From assembly GCF_037975245.1 (NCBI RefSeq), contig NC_092566.1, positions 14,376,501 through 14,440,500 on the forward strand: a DNA stretch of 64,000 nt, written 5' to 3'. How positions within the stretch are numbered: position 1 is the stretch's first letter; each line of letters starts with the position of its first letter. Shown here one piece after another: positions 1 to 10,523 of this stretch. Under the pieces are notes generated by a model, which was not told where the DNA came from, searched no databases, and saw nothing but the letters and a program-made list of their open reading frames with translations. Source of the DNA: Apostichopus japonicus. Taxonomy: Eukaryota > Echinodermata > Holothuroidea > Aspidochirotida > Stichopodidae. The translations under genes and the position numbers were made by a program.

Positions 1-1190
1 TACAGCACAGCATAGCGTTATGGCATGATGGATGTTTTGCAAGCAGATATAAGTTAACGACATATCTCTATAGGCCCAGGGGATTGAATCCTTAGGTAGC
101 CGTCCTGAGCTAGTGCGAATCAGCAGAGAGAGGTTGTGGATGCTACGCCTTCGCACCATTCAACCTCATGGGCTCAACATTCAGGAAGGACATGACTAAC
201 TTTTCTTCATTCCCCCTCCTTCTCCCCTTGCCCCCTCCCCCATTACTCCTCTTCTCATAGCTTTTTCCACCCCTTTTTTTCTCCACACTTTTCTGTCGTT
301 GTCCTTCTCCAGTTTATTCCCTACCCCTTCCCTTTATCCTCTCTTTGTCCCTCCACTGTTTATCTTCTACCTATCCTCTTCCCCTGTTGGTTTTTATCTT
401 TCATTCTTCTCTCCATCCCTTGTCTACTAACCCCCTTACATCTATCTCTTTGTGTTCACCATGCTCATTAACCTGTCCGTATTATGTGCGTGTTTTTTTC
501 TACACAGGCTCTCTAGTGGATAAGCTGTTTGCTCACTGTTTTATTTTATTTTGAACTCAAGTATTGAAGAACGTTAGGCCAGAAGCAAGTCGTTTCGTCA
601 AATAACAGTACATAAGCAGCACACATTCAGTCACATGTTTATAGAGAATAACACGACGAAACTATTCGCATTTTATTTCTTCAGCAATTTCTCCAACAAA
701 AATCGGCAGCACGAGATCATACGGGCCCATATGACTTTCCATAACAACTACCTGCTGTTACGAGCTGGTATAGCGTTTTCCCAGCAGTACAATATGCACT
801 GTTCCATATAGCAAATCGAAAAATTGCGTAACTCGAATAGCACACAGTACAATTACACAGTGTGCCTTTAGGTTACGCATCACTGAGAGGCAGATTAGAA
901 TCTCGGAAATCTGATACCTTCGCGGTAACGGTACCCATTTGCGTATGCTGTTTAGGTTGAAAGTTCAATTGTTCGGTTTGGTATCTGGTGGTATGTGCTT
1001 ATATATCAACTATTTTATAGTTTGATTTTATACTGTTTTATGCAAACATTATTTGTGTTTCATATGATATTGACTTGTTCATTGCATTGTGTGGGTCAAC
1101 CAACTTGGCAATAATGTTGCAATGCCGTCCATATACCTCGCGAAAATATGAACAACCGTTATTCACCACAGTGGGTTTTTTTTTCACTAC

Positions 1191-1191
<1 letters not shown>

Positions 1192-1231
<40 letters not shown>
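1192..1231. repeat. (TA)n microsatellite
   Basis: About 20 uninterrupted TA units. Tyr-Ile reading frames across it are microsatellite translation only. Confidence 0.95.
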
Positions 1232-1809
1232 CCATATTATGTACCGTTCAGTATAGCATGTTACTTTTGTTACATGGTTATATGATTTAAATAATAGCTT
1301 CATGGTCGTTAGATTACTTAAAGCATGTAGGAAAATATCTCTAAATGCAATGACAGTTCCTCCACCTGACTAAATATCTGTTGGTGGAAAAACGTGTTTC
1401 GATTACAGTGTCGCGAGTGCCCAGTGTAACTGTAGTTCCCTTATTAGCCACGGTTAACACGTTGTAGGGAATACCAAATGCATTTAGTATAAAGAGTGAG
1501 TAGTAATATGAATAACCATTACATGGTCAAATATTGCTCAATATTCTTAGCAGTGTATACGTATGATGTACAGATGCGGTACACTTTTTAGTTGACACAA
1601 GTTTGATTTGTGTTCTGGCAAGCAGTCTCCTTAAATGACCTATAAAGCTATAAGGGTGATAATGTGGTCTTTATTACAGATATAAGAAAACAGTGAATTA
1701 CTGAGGAACCATACTGAGAACCAAACTTATTATATTTTATTATTATATATTTGGATATTAAATTATTGCCTCGACGTCTAAGTATCACATTAGCAATATA
1801 AAATTGTTA

Positions 1810-1875
1810 CAGCATACAGCATACAGCATGCGGCATACAGCATACAACATACAGTACAGCAAACAGCATACAGTT
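1810..1875. repeat. ACAGCAT minisatellite
   Basis: Roughly nine imperfect copies of a 7-bp unit (ACAGCAT and variants such as ACAACAT and GCGGCAT) in tandem. Confidence 0.85.
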
Positions 1876-2171
1876 TAGAATAAGAAAAGAGCAACCCAAA
1901 GTGTTCTGCCACTTTAAATGAAAACAGGATCCAAGTTTGGCAGGCGACTTTCATAAGCATTTCGAGTAATTCCTAAAATAATATTACAAGTGAGAACACT
2001 TAAACACACGTTGTCGTTATTCAACTATTACATTTTAGGTCACTTGATCATAACTAATTTGTTTCTTTGTCATGTGATTGTAGTGTCAATTGTCTTTACT
2101 AAATTTCTAACAGGTTTTGTTACAATCTGCGTTTACACATAGACGGCGCTGGCATTTAATGATGGGCTTAC

Positions 2172-2371
2172 CTTGTTGTAAAGATGTTCCTTTGGTATGT
2201 TGCTGTTGACTGTACACTCGTGTTCCTTGTGTTGATATTGTCTATTCGTTCTTCCGCCATACACGCCATGCTATTAATTGTCAATGAATATCGTTGCACA
2301 TAGTACTCGGTGTACCACAAGCCAACGGTTACAGTACCTATAATACACAGTCCCAGACAATATCGTTCCAT
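2172..2371 (-). CDS. orphan first exon of an ST8Sia-like gene (paralogue Y)
   Basis: Reading leftward from ATG at 2371, 66 codons plus two bases end at a GTAAG donor, the same phase 2 as exon 1 of paralogue A. It starts MERYCLGLCIIGTVTVG, with a hydrophobic segment at about residues 6-18, then WYTEYYV and the NTRNTSVQ / TYQRNIF blocks shared with A and C. This is the cytoplasmic tail, membrane anchor and start of the stem of a type II Golgi sialyltransferase. It carries a short insertion (near NSMACMAE) relative to A. The reading frame and donor are intact, but no later exon is found to the left. The gene may continue outside the window or be truncated. It points away from paralogue A, in head-to-head arrangement. 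Confidence 0.65.
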
Positions 2372-2510
2372 GTTGGTTTACTCCCAATTAGAATATGAAC
2401 AGCATCATGTTTAATGAATGATAAATGCTGGTACTGATGATCACGAAAATTAAGAAAGTTCAGAAGATCCACGGAAGAAAACTAACTGTTCAGAGCGCGA
2501 GTACTTGAGT
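2372..2510 (-). promoter_or_regulatory. upstream block shared with paralogues A and C
   Basis: Read on the minus strand, the DNA before the ATG shares patches with the DNA upstream of A (10180-10320), including a TTCCGTGGATCTTC patch and CATTCATTAAACATGAT. It is a candidate 5'UTR or proximal promoter by conservation only; no core promoter element is claimed. Confidence 0.35.
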
Positions 2511-2924
2511 TAAGTGACACAAACTGTTAGTATGCATGTTAAAGCAAACATTATATTGACAATGCAGCTATACGATATGTGGCGCAAATCCATTTGACGA
2601 TATAGCAGGAGTGTTTTCGACGGTTAGATATGCTAAGAAGTCGCGTGTATAGGTTATACGATGTAAACTTGTGTAGTTAAGATATGTTAACAATTCGGAA
2701 AACACAGACATTGTGACTTATGAGTGATCTAATGAATATCACAAGCCAAAGCTCTAAGGAGCTAGAGTATACCTTGCAAGCTTTTTGGCTATGGTCACTC
2801 TCCAATGGTAGTCGATACAGAATACAAAGCGGAACGATATAGTGTTGTGTGTATAGAAATAAATCAACATGAAAAATTGGAATTCAAAAAAGCAGATTTG
2901 AAAGAGCAGAATTTGTTTCGATAG

Positions 2925-3045
2925 AGCGACATTCGAACCAGTGACCACAGAGTTTGTCTGCCCCATCCCTCCCGAGTCAGCTATCCAGACCTAGCTCGTG
3001 GTGACCCATGGTCATTTCTTTGCAAAGGGATGGCGTGGGGTGCCA
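2925..3045 (-). repeat. tRNA-derived SINE-like sequence
   Basis: On the minus strand an A-box-like TAGCTGACTCGGGAGG is followed about 35-40 bp later by a B-box-like GGTTCGAATG, the internal RNA polymerase III promoter layout of a tRNA-derived SINE head. The flanks do not form a tRNA acceptor stem, so it is not called a tRNA gene. Confidence 0.45.
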
Positions 3046-4215
3046 GCCAGAAGTCACAGTAGGCTATATAGACTCTTTAACAATAACATGCATATAAACT
3101 ATGTTATAATTACTTAAATCACTATAATAGCTGGATAACCTGATGATTCTTTAGTCACCAATTAGCTCGCGTTTAATTGGTGGCGCTGTCTGGCTGGTCG
3201 AATTCCTAGTTTTACAGTATATCGTGGATCACAAGTATTCACCGCAGTCCGTGCGTTATAACGTGTCACCTACAGAATAATTTACTGGTAGAGCGGTCTA
3301 TTGTGTGCGGGGTTATGGTGGGTGGGGGTAAGGATATTTATATGAGAATGCAATGTTTCCATATACCACATAAATTCGAAATATTTGCAAATAACTCTCT
3401 TCTCGATCCGCCAGCGGTCGGAAATCTGGTTAAATGTTTCTATCGCATTGGTGCTTGTTTTATTTTACAGTGTTTTGCATGTTTTCTGACCTCGGGCAGC
3501 GATCAGGTTCTTTTTTAACAAAATGCGTGTTACGAAAGATGTATCTTATTTGTTTATACTTGTGTTCATCTCTGCAAGTCAAACACCCACGAAATGTTGG
3601 ACAAGCAAATAGATACTGACCTTTAAAACCATGTAAACGATTAACTCTTGAACTTTCATAGTTGACCCTGTAACATCTTTTACAATTTCAAACATATATC
3701 AACTTCCCACAGGGGTGCAATAGAGGATGGTTTTGGAAAAAGAACACTTCTATCCATTAAGGGAAAGTGTGCTTTTATCTACTTAAGGAGAAATATGCTC
3801 CAATACTTAGGGGAAAAATAATACATTTTTTTTTCAGGGGAAAATAGAACAGTTCCCCTTAAATTTAGTAGTTACAAAAAAATGTGTGTGTGTAGAGATA
3901 TATATAGTTAATGAGTGATTGAAAGTAAAACAGTCAATTCTTTCGAGCACAACTAGCTCTGTCAGTACATGATCACCGAAAGTGACAATGAGTAAAAGGA
4001 ATTGACATTTTTTATGGAAGAAGAGTGTCGGCATGGCAGTGAAGTTAATACGATTTACTGAGGTCTGTTAGATAAGCAGAAGTTTGGATAATCGGATTAT
4101 TTTTTATCCGTGTTTGACCAATTAAATTTGATCCCGTTTTTACTTCAAAGGATTTGCTTTGATTTAACTGAGGCCATTTATGATGTTTATGCCGAATGGT
4201 GCCGTGGTTTTAAGA
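3046..4215. other. non-coding stretch, nothing recognised
   Basis: Short frames only, none with recognisable motifs. No repeat structure stands out apart from a short TG run near 3885. Confidence 0.5.
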
Positions 4216-4219
4216 TTTA

Positions 4220-6080
4220 GTTCACAGAAATTGTCTTTTCCTTGAATCGAGAAGTAAGCACGTTTTGCAGGTTTGTGTACAGGGCGATGATCCTGTATTT
4301 TCTGTTTTGTTTACCTCTGATGAGGTGTCATCCTGAAAAGTTGCCAGACGTAAAATGTCGCTTAGGTACCTAGGTCTCGTAAATGAAACGGCTAGTGGTT
4401 CTAAGAAAACTGATGTCAGACGTTCGGTGCATTGAAGCTTCATTACAATTCTTCTGAATGATGTTTGCCAGAAGTGGGAGACCAGGTTTGATTCAGTAAC
4501 CAATGGTACCCTTTAGGAACTGACGTGACGAGTTTTGTACTTCAATGTGTTGTTGCGGGGTGTGCTTTTGGCCTTTGTGATGGCATTTCCGATAGAACCC
4601 CGACATTACTGTCTGTTGAGAAGGTGTAATGACAGTTCGTCGGTGCGAAAATCTAAATCGATTCAGAGGAGTAAATCGGTCAAATGCGCAACGCTTGACT
4701 GTATAGATCGTTTCTGGTACAATGCCGTGGATGAAACCTGCTTGGTTAGAGTTAATTTTGCTTGTTCGTGGTTTATTGAAAAAGTCTGTTTTGAGTGAGC
4801 CATTTTGTAGGGTCACAGTGGTGTTTCGAAATTTTGAATGTCCTGTCTAGAAAAATCTGCAGTGAATATAATTGTATGACGAAACGAGTCTATGACATCA
4901 ATGAAGGATTTTATATTTGCCTCATCGTGGGTCCATATCATAAGATGTCGTCAATGAAACGTAACAAGTGTGTAGAATCAAGTTTTGTCGAGGTTCCCCA
5001 TAAAGATGTTGGCAAAAGAAGGAGCCATTTTCGGTACCCATTGCGGTGCCCTGTGCAGATTGCGGTGCCCTGAATCTGGAGGTAGTGTTTGTTGCCAAAT
5101 ACCAGATTGTTGCTAGTCAAGATAAGTAATTCAGGCAATTCTTTCTTCGTGGGGATTTTACCACTTTCGGTTTGAAAGCTTTTGTGAAGGACAAATTGCC
5201 TCTTCGTTAAGTATAGTGTTGGACACATCGGAAGCTACTAACAGAGTGGAAGGGAAAGACTTTTTATTTCCCCAATTATGCGGATGGAATCCGTAGTGTC
5301 CTGAACATAGAACGGGATCGCCGAAACAAGAGGGTGGATGAGAAGGTCCACGAATTTTGACATTTTATCATTGGCCGTTCCATTTTATGGGCCTTCTGTG
5401 CACGATTACTTCCTTTGTGAATTTGGGCAGAAAAGTAGAAGTGACCCGTTTTTTGGTCGGTTTCACGGAGGTTTTCTCATAAGTTTCTTAATCTTTTGGA
5501 TGACTCTTTTTTACCTTTGTTGTGATTTCTTGAGTGGGATCAGAATCCAGGAGTCTGAAGTGTTGATGGTTGCCGAGTAGTCTGTTTGCTTCCTCTGTAC
5601 AGAATTACTTGCCCATTGCAACAATTGCAGAACCTTTGTCGGTTGGCTTGACGACAATGTCATCATTTGATGAGACAGTCGTGGAAGTCAGGGGCAGAGG
5701 TCTGAGTTATTACATCATCTTCAATTGCGGAAATAAATTATTGAATAGCCCTTAGGCGGATTCCACGGGCTTTTTCGCTTGAATTTGGAATGCATGTCGT
5801 TGTTTTGTTGCATGGTATTATTGCCATTTTCGTGGGCAAAAATTCACGGAGACGTAAGCGTCGATAAAACACATTAAGGTCAAGAGCTTTAGGGCAGAAA
5901 TTGAGACCTTTGGAGAGAAGGTTGTTTCTCGTTTCGAGAGTTGGCACTCATGAGTAACAACTGCACTATTGGTGGTGTTACATGAGGTCTCTATCGATTT
6001 GCCACGGAATTTGCGAGACCTGGTTCTTTGGTGAGGTTATGTTTAGTTTTACCAGAAGACTTAACTACCTCTCTACGGGC
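4220..6080 (-). mobile_element. decayed Penelope-like retroelement (reverse transcriptase)
   Basis: Read from right to left the minus strand gives, in order: an N-terminal block NLLSKGLNFCPKALDL followed by FYRRLRLREF (5947-5740); IVVKPTDKGSAIVAM (about 5660-5600); the palm region with LILTSNNLVFGNKHYLQ and the catalytic motif FIDDIL (5228-4938); then a C-terminal region with VSFTRPRYLSDILR (about 4400-4340). This order and wording match Penelope-like element reverse transcriptases, in which the catalytic box is (Y/F)xDD. Several in-frame stops and frame changes show that it is dead. The GIY-YIG endonuclease expected at the C-terminus is not visible. It sits just before the exon 5 relic at 6243, so its insertion or associated rearrangement may have helped break that gene. 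Confidence 0.8.
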
Positions 6081-6242
6081 GACATTATTCCTATTCAGTT
6101 TGTGAATTTGCCTTGAAGCTAGGCCAATCCAGTTGTTACAATATATCAAATGGAGAAGACTGATTGGATTATCGTGGTTACAGTTCTATCAGTATAACCC
6201 ACTAATTCCAAGTTTCATACTTTCGATTCTTCTGCTTTCCAG

Positions 6243-6332
6243 ATGTAACGCAGCATCATGCGAACCTTTTGCCGCCAATGCAGGAACGAAAAGAAATATC
6301 ACTTTATTACACCCATCCATATTTTGAAAAAG
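6243..6332 (+). pseudogene. relic exon 5 of an ST8Sia-like gene
   Basis: A 90-bp block with AG acceptor and GT donor, exactly the length and phase of exon 5 in paralogues A and C. It reads CNAASCEPFAANAGTKRN, corresponding to the second half of sialylmotif L. An in-frame TGA at 6325-6327 replaces the CGA arginine codon of A. No other exon of this copy is visible nearby. The Penelope-like element occupies the sequence upstream, where exon 4 would be expected. It diverges more from A than C does, so it is an older, dead copy. Confidence 0.8.
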
Positions 6333-8885
6333 GTTTGTAAAGTATTTATTGCTCTGTAAACGAAATAAAATCGTTTCACTTGTAAGATCATTTACCGATT
6401 GCAACACTTGGTAGTACATTTGCGTAATACGCCAGGAAGTCGAAGTTTTATTCTGTGTATCATTTATACTGTCTTTACTACGAAATCAGAGCAAGTGATC
6501 TATATGAATCAATATGTTGTCTGTAATCCATGCATCATCAACTCTTCAATACATGTGATTCCGACGTTAGCGTTCCGTTTCAATATATCGTATGGTTTAT
6601 GATATCATTATCTGTCTGTATAAATCCGCCGCGATAAATCAGCGTAAAACATTAATTCGTGTTTATTTTTACACGTTTCAAATACTCTCTTTGCAAAATG
6701 GCACCGTACTTTTTTAAATGCATTTTTCTAGAGCGTGTATTATGTAAAGAAAACCATTCATCTGTTACATTATTGTCAGCTATCATCCACTATCAGTGTC
6801 TCAGGAAGCTATCACCTCTCCCTCTCTATATATCTCTCTCTGTTATATATACAAGTTACGTCGGAAACGTGTCATACCAGCATATTTCTTTTCATTCGTT
6901 CAGAATTATCTACCAGTACTTTTCGATTCTTTGAAATCCCAATAAAATGATAAAATGTACAATGCGACACCTTCAAGTTCAACTATTCGAGCTAAGAAAG
7001 CAGATAGAATGGGGTTTGGAAATTTTTATTCCCAAATTTCAAGGTTAATTTTATTTGATAATATGCAAAACGTTAGCAAGGTTTCAGATTGTTGTTTAGT
7101 TAACGATATAGTTTAAGTTATTTTACGCATCCTGTGTAGTGTTTAGCGTAATGTTAGTCAGGCTTACCTACTCAATAACTGTACGCCAAATGTTATGCAT
7201 GTAGTAATGTATGGACCTAATAACGTTAGGCTATCCTAGTCCAATAAAGCTACATACAAGCATGTGTTTAACAACTAAACTAGGCCTAACTGACTTTGTA
7301 CACAGATCGTACAATTTTGTTGTAGCCTTCTGTGATTAGAATCACAAGTATCGGCCCATGATATTTTCTCAATATCTTATTAACTCACTTAACTCCGAAA
7401 ATTACCTGCCTTGTTGTATGACTAAGGTGAAGAACAGTTCATTGTTTAAGTTGGCAATGTTTTTCAAACCAAAATTCTGTGATATTTGAAGCTTTATTGG
7501 CCAAGATAAATTGTAGTATGCTTTTGTTATTTTTTAAAGCATTCCCCACTTAGTGTGGGCCTTATACAAGTTATAGCTGACCCAGTAGAGCCTAGGGACA
7601 AGAAACTGGGTCATCTGACCCTGACAAAGTTTATAGTGGCTATCACATATTGTAGCTTCATTGACGTCATTCTAACCTTTATGGTGCATATATTTTTTAC
7701 AGGGAAGTTTGGAAAAATATTGTCTGACAGGAGTAAGGTTTATACTTAATATAGTGGCTACAATGGCTGCAATGGCGTCGTTCTAATTTTTGCCTATTCT
7801 ATACTGTACAGGCAATTTTGGGAAAATGTTCTGTTGAACAGGAGTAGGGTTTGCGGTAGTCACCGAAAATTATTGTGTGTTATGGTCTTTGGACTTCCAC
7901 GCCACAGTCACCGAACTATGTATATAGGAATATCGTTTGTTCTAAATCCGCTATTTTGAAAATGCAGCCTTCAGTACAGGATTAGGGTTCCAAAATGAAA
8001 CATATATGACAAAATATCGAGTCTGTGAACATGAATCTCACCTCAGTGTACGGATACCATAGAGAAATTGTTCCTAGCACTGGTAGTTAGTGGGTAGCCT
8101 CGGAAAGGCGTTTTGAAATTGGGCAAATTTCGCACACCCTCTCGGTGTTATTTCATGCACTATACATGTGTACTGTTCTAAGTATGTACCTGACTTCACA
8201 ACTACAAGGATTGTAGGAATCATCTCATCGCAAGACACGAAAAATATAACATAAACACAATATTATATAGCATTAACATCAGTGGAAATTAACATACATC
8301 TAAAATAATTAAAGTGTCTCGATCACGTGAATCACATTGCATAGAAAACTGTTTAACTGTGTGTACCCACTTCACAATGTTTTTAGCTGTACGCCCGCAC
8401 TGTACATCTATCGTGGTCTGTCTGTATAGGCTGAGGCCTACATCTTGTGTACAAATTTCGCGAAATTGATAGGTCAAAAATTATACTGTATACTCAGTAT
8501 GACCTGGTATGAAAGTTGGCATACCGTTATTCAGTTTTCTGTCATATTGGCATGTATTATAACAAAAAAAGCATGAAGAACTTCACACTGACAGCATGCT
8601 TTTTTTGGGCTGGACAGGTAGTTGCATATTTGTACTCAGAAGGCCTTTGCAACATTGTAAATTAAAATACTGATAGATGAAATGCCATTTGTTGAGATAT
8701 TGTCTCGCAAATATGAACTCAAAGGGGTCATTTAAGATGCTAAAATACGATCCATCAGATCTTATGTATTTCATATTTTGTAGAACATCCGAGAATAAAA
8801 TGAACTCTGAAAGGTGATGGATGTGTTCTAAGTAGAGCAATTCAATCAACATATTCTACTGCACTATGTGGTCTCATTATGATTT
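6333..8885. other. non-coding stretch, nothing recognised
   Basis: No sialylmotif S, no exon 6-like sequence and no transposon protein was seen on either strand. Frames are short and compositionally biased. Confidence 0.5.
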
Positions 8886-8889
8886 TAAA

Positions 8890-9290
8890 TTTCGAAGGGT
8901 TCAAGAAGCCAATTATGGCTCATCAACGAACTCCAAAGCAATTTGATGATGGATGAACACCGGCGAAGGCTTGCCGTCTCTTCTCGAATAGTGTTCAGAG
9001 AGTAACAAACAAATCCCACTCACTGGACCGTCATTAACATCCTCATCCAACAGACGTGAGTAGAACTCTCAGACTTAGTCACTTTTTTAAATGCCGAGAA
9101 AGGTGGTACCAACCTGTTCGTCTCCACTGCGGTGCAGCCATGAACTTAATTACCCATCACTGAAATGCACCAAATTACAATGAAACTTAAAAAACCATCA
9201 ACAACTGCAGTATAGTAAGTATCAAGGCACGAGTAGGAATCGAACCCCGTCCTCTTTAGCGCAAAGGGGTTCTGAACCATTATTTTAATT
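8890..9290 (-). repeat. possible SINE with B-box
   Basis: On the minus strand GGGGTTCGATTCC near 9245-9260 matches a polymerase III B box and is followed by about 350 bp of non-coding body. A convincing A box is not visible, so this may be a truncated or decayed SINE. Confidence 0.3.
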
Positions 9291-9697
9291 TTCATGACGA
9301 AGAGACAGAAAGTATGATAAATTCTGTTTTTAGCTTGATCATGTAACCCAACATGCTAACGACAGTGTTGGATTCTGGGTCATCAGAAACCTGTTGATTT
9401 CACATGACTGTCAAAATCTATCTAAACTACTTTTTACACTTCACAGGATAACACTGTTCAAAACCGTCATAGAGTAGCATGAACGCCTCCATAAACTGTA
9501 TGACGCTTTTACCTTGACAGGCTGGAAGGAAGTACCTGGTGGATAACACTTTACCTGATATTTTTCTGTTCTGGAATTCAAAGAGGAGACTTAGGAAACC
9601 AATACCACAAGCTTATCAGAGAACTAAGTATTGTTTTATTGAAAGACAATATTAAGATACCAGCAAAATAACCTATCATAATACCACGTGACTTACA

Positions 9698-10320
9698 AGA
9701 GTATGAAAAACGTAGTATTACATCTTGGAATTGTGTTTTAAGTATTCAAGAATCTTCTGTGGAATTAGTTTCATGTTTTAGTTTTCACGGGATGGAAATA
9801 TGATTTTGGCCAACTTTTCGACACTCTCGTTGACTGAATAATACTGAACGTGCCTGTTTCTCTTGAACAACATATTTCACCGTATTTATCTATATTCTTT
9901 GTATTTTCCTCCCGATCGTGCATTGGTAACTTCAATCAAAAACTCAATCAACTGTAATTGTTGTTTTCGTCTCGTACAGCGACACCGCCAAAATTCAAGT
10001 CTGTATTGACTTCACTGTTCTTGAACATAACAAGTTTCGCGAGGTCAGATTCCAAACTGCTATGTGTACTGCTATGTCGTCGAATACAATTAAACCACAT
10101 ATCGTATAGATGCATCATCAATATAATATTTGCAACAGCAGGCCTACATTAAATTTTTTGTTAATTAATTTAAGTCCTCGCGTTCTGAACGTTAAGTTTT
10201 TTTCCGTGGATCTTCCGAACTTCCGTACCTTATGGGTCATCGAGCACAAACAAATTCACATTCATTAAACATGATCTTATTTTAGTTTGTATAATCATTT
10301 CTAAACGGGATTACATCAAC
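9698..10320 (+). promoter_or_regulatory. conserved upstream block of paralogue A
   Basis: From AGAGTATGAAAAA at 9698 to the ATG at 10321 the sequence is close to 27115-27711 upstream of paralogue C. Left of it the two loci stop matching abruptly, so 9698 also marks the left edge of the duplicated segment. It should contain the promoter and 5'UTR of A. No TATA box or initiator is claimed. Confidence 0.5.
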
Positions 10321-10523
10321 ATGGGACGACATTGTCGCATTGAGCGTCTAGTAATTATTCTGTGCTTTGTATGTACTGTAACCGTTGGTTGGTGGTACAC
10401 CGAGTACTATGTGCGACGATATACATTGACAATTCAAGGCGAAGAACGAATAGACATTGTCAACACAAGGAACACGAGTGTACAGGACACAGCAACATAC
10501 CAAAGGAACATCTTTACAATAAG
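10321..10523 (+). CDS. paralogue A exon 1
   Basis: Starts at the ATG reading [10 protein letters not shown] and ends in phase 2 at a GTAAAC donor. It encodes the tail, the membrane anchor ([16 protein letters not shown]) and the beginning of the stem. The start is supported by the matching ATG in C and the equivalent MERY / MGRY starts in Y, B and D. Confidence 0.85.

Larger units (their letters stand above)
1..2171. other. non-coding stretch, no gene recognised
   Basis: No exon with recognisable protein similarity was seen on either strand. The stretch holds a pyrimidine-rich tract (about 200-460), a TA microsatellite and a CATACAG-type minisatellite, listed separately. Exon 2 of the minus-strand ST8Sia gene starting at 2371 would be expected here, since in paralogue A it lies about 250 bp beyond exon 1, but I could not find it. 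Confidence 0.5.
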
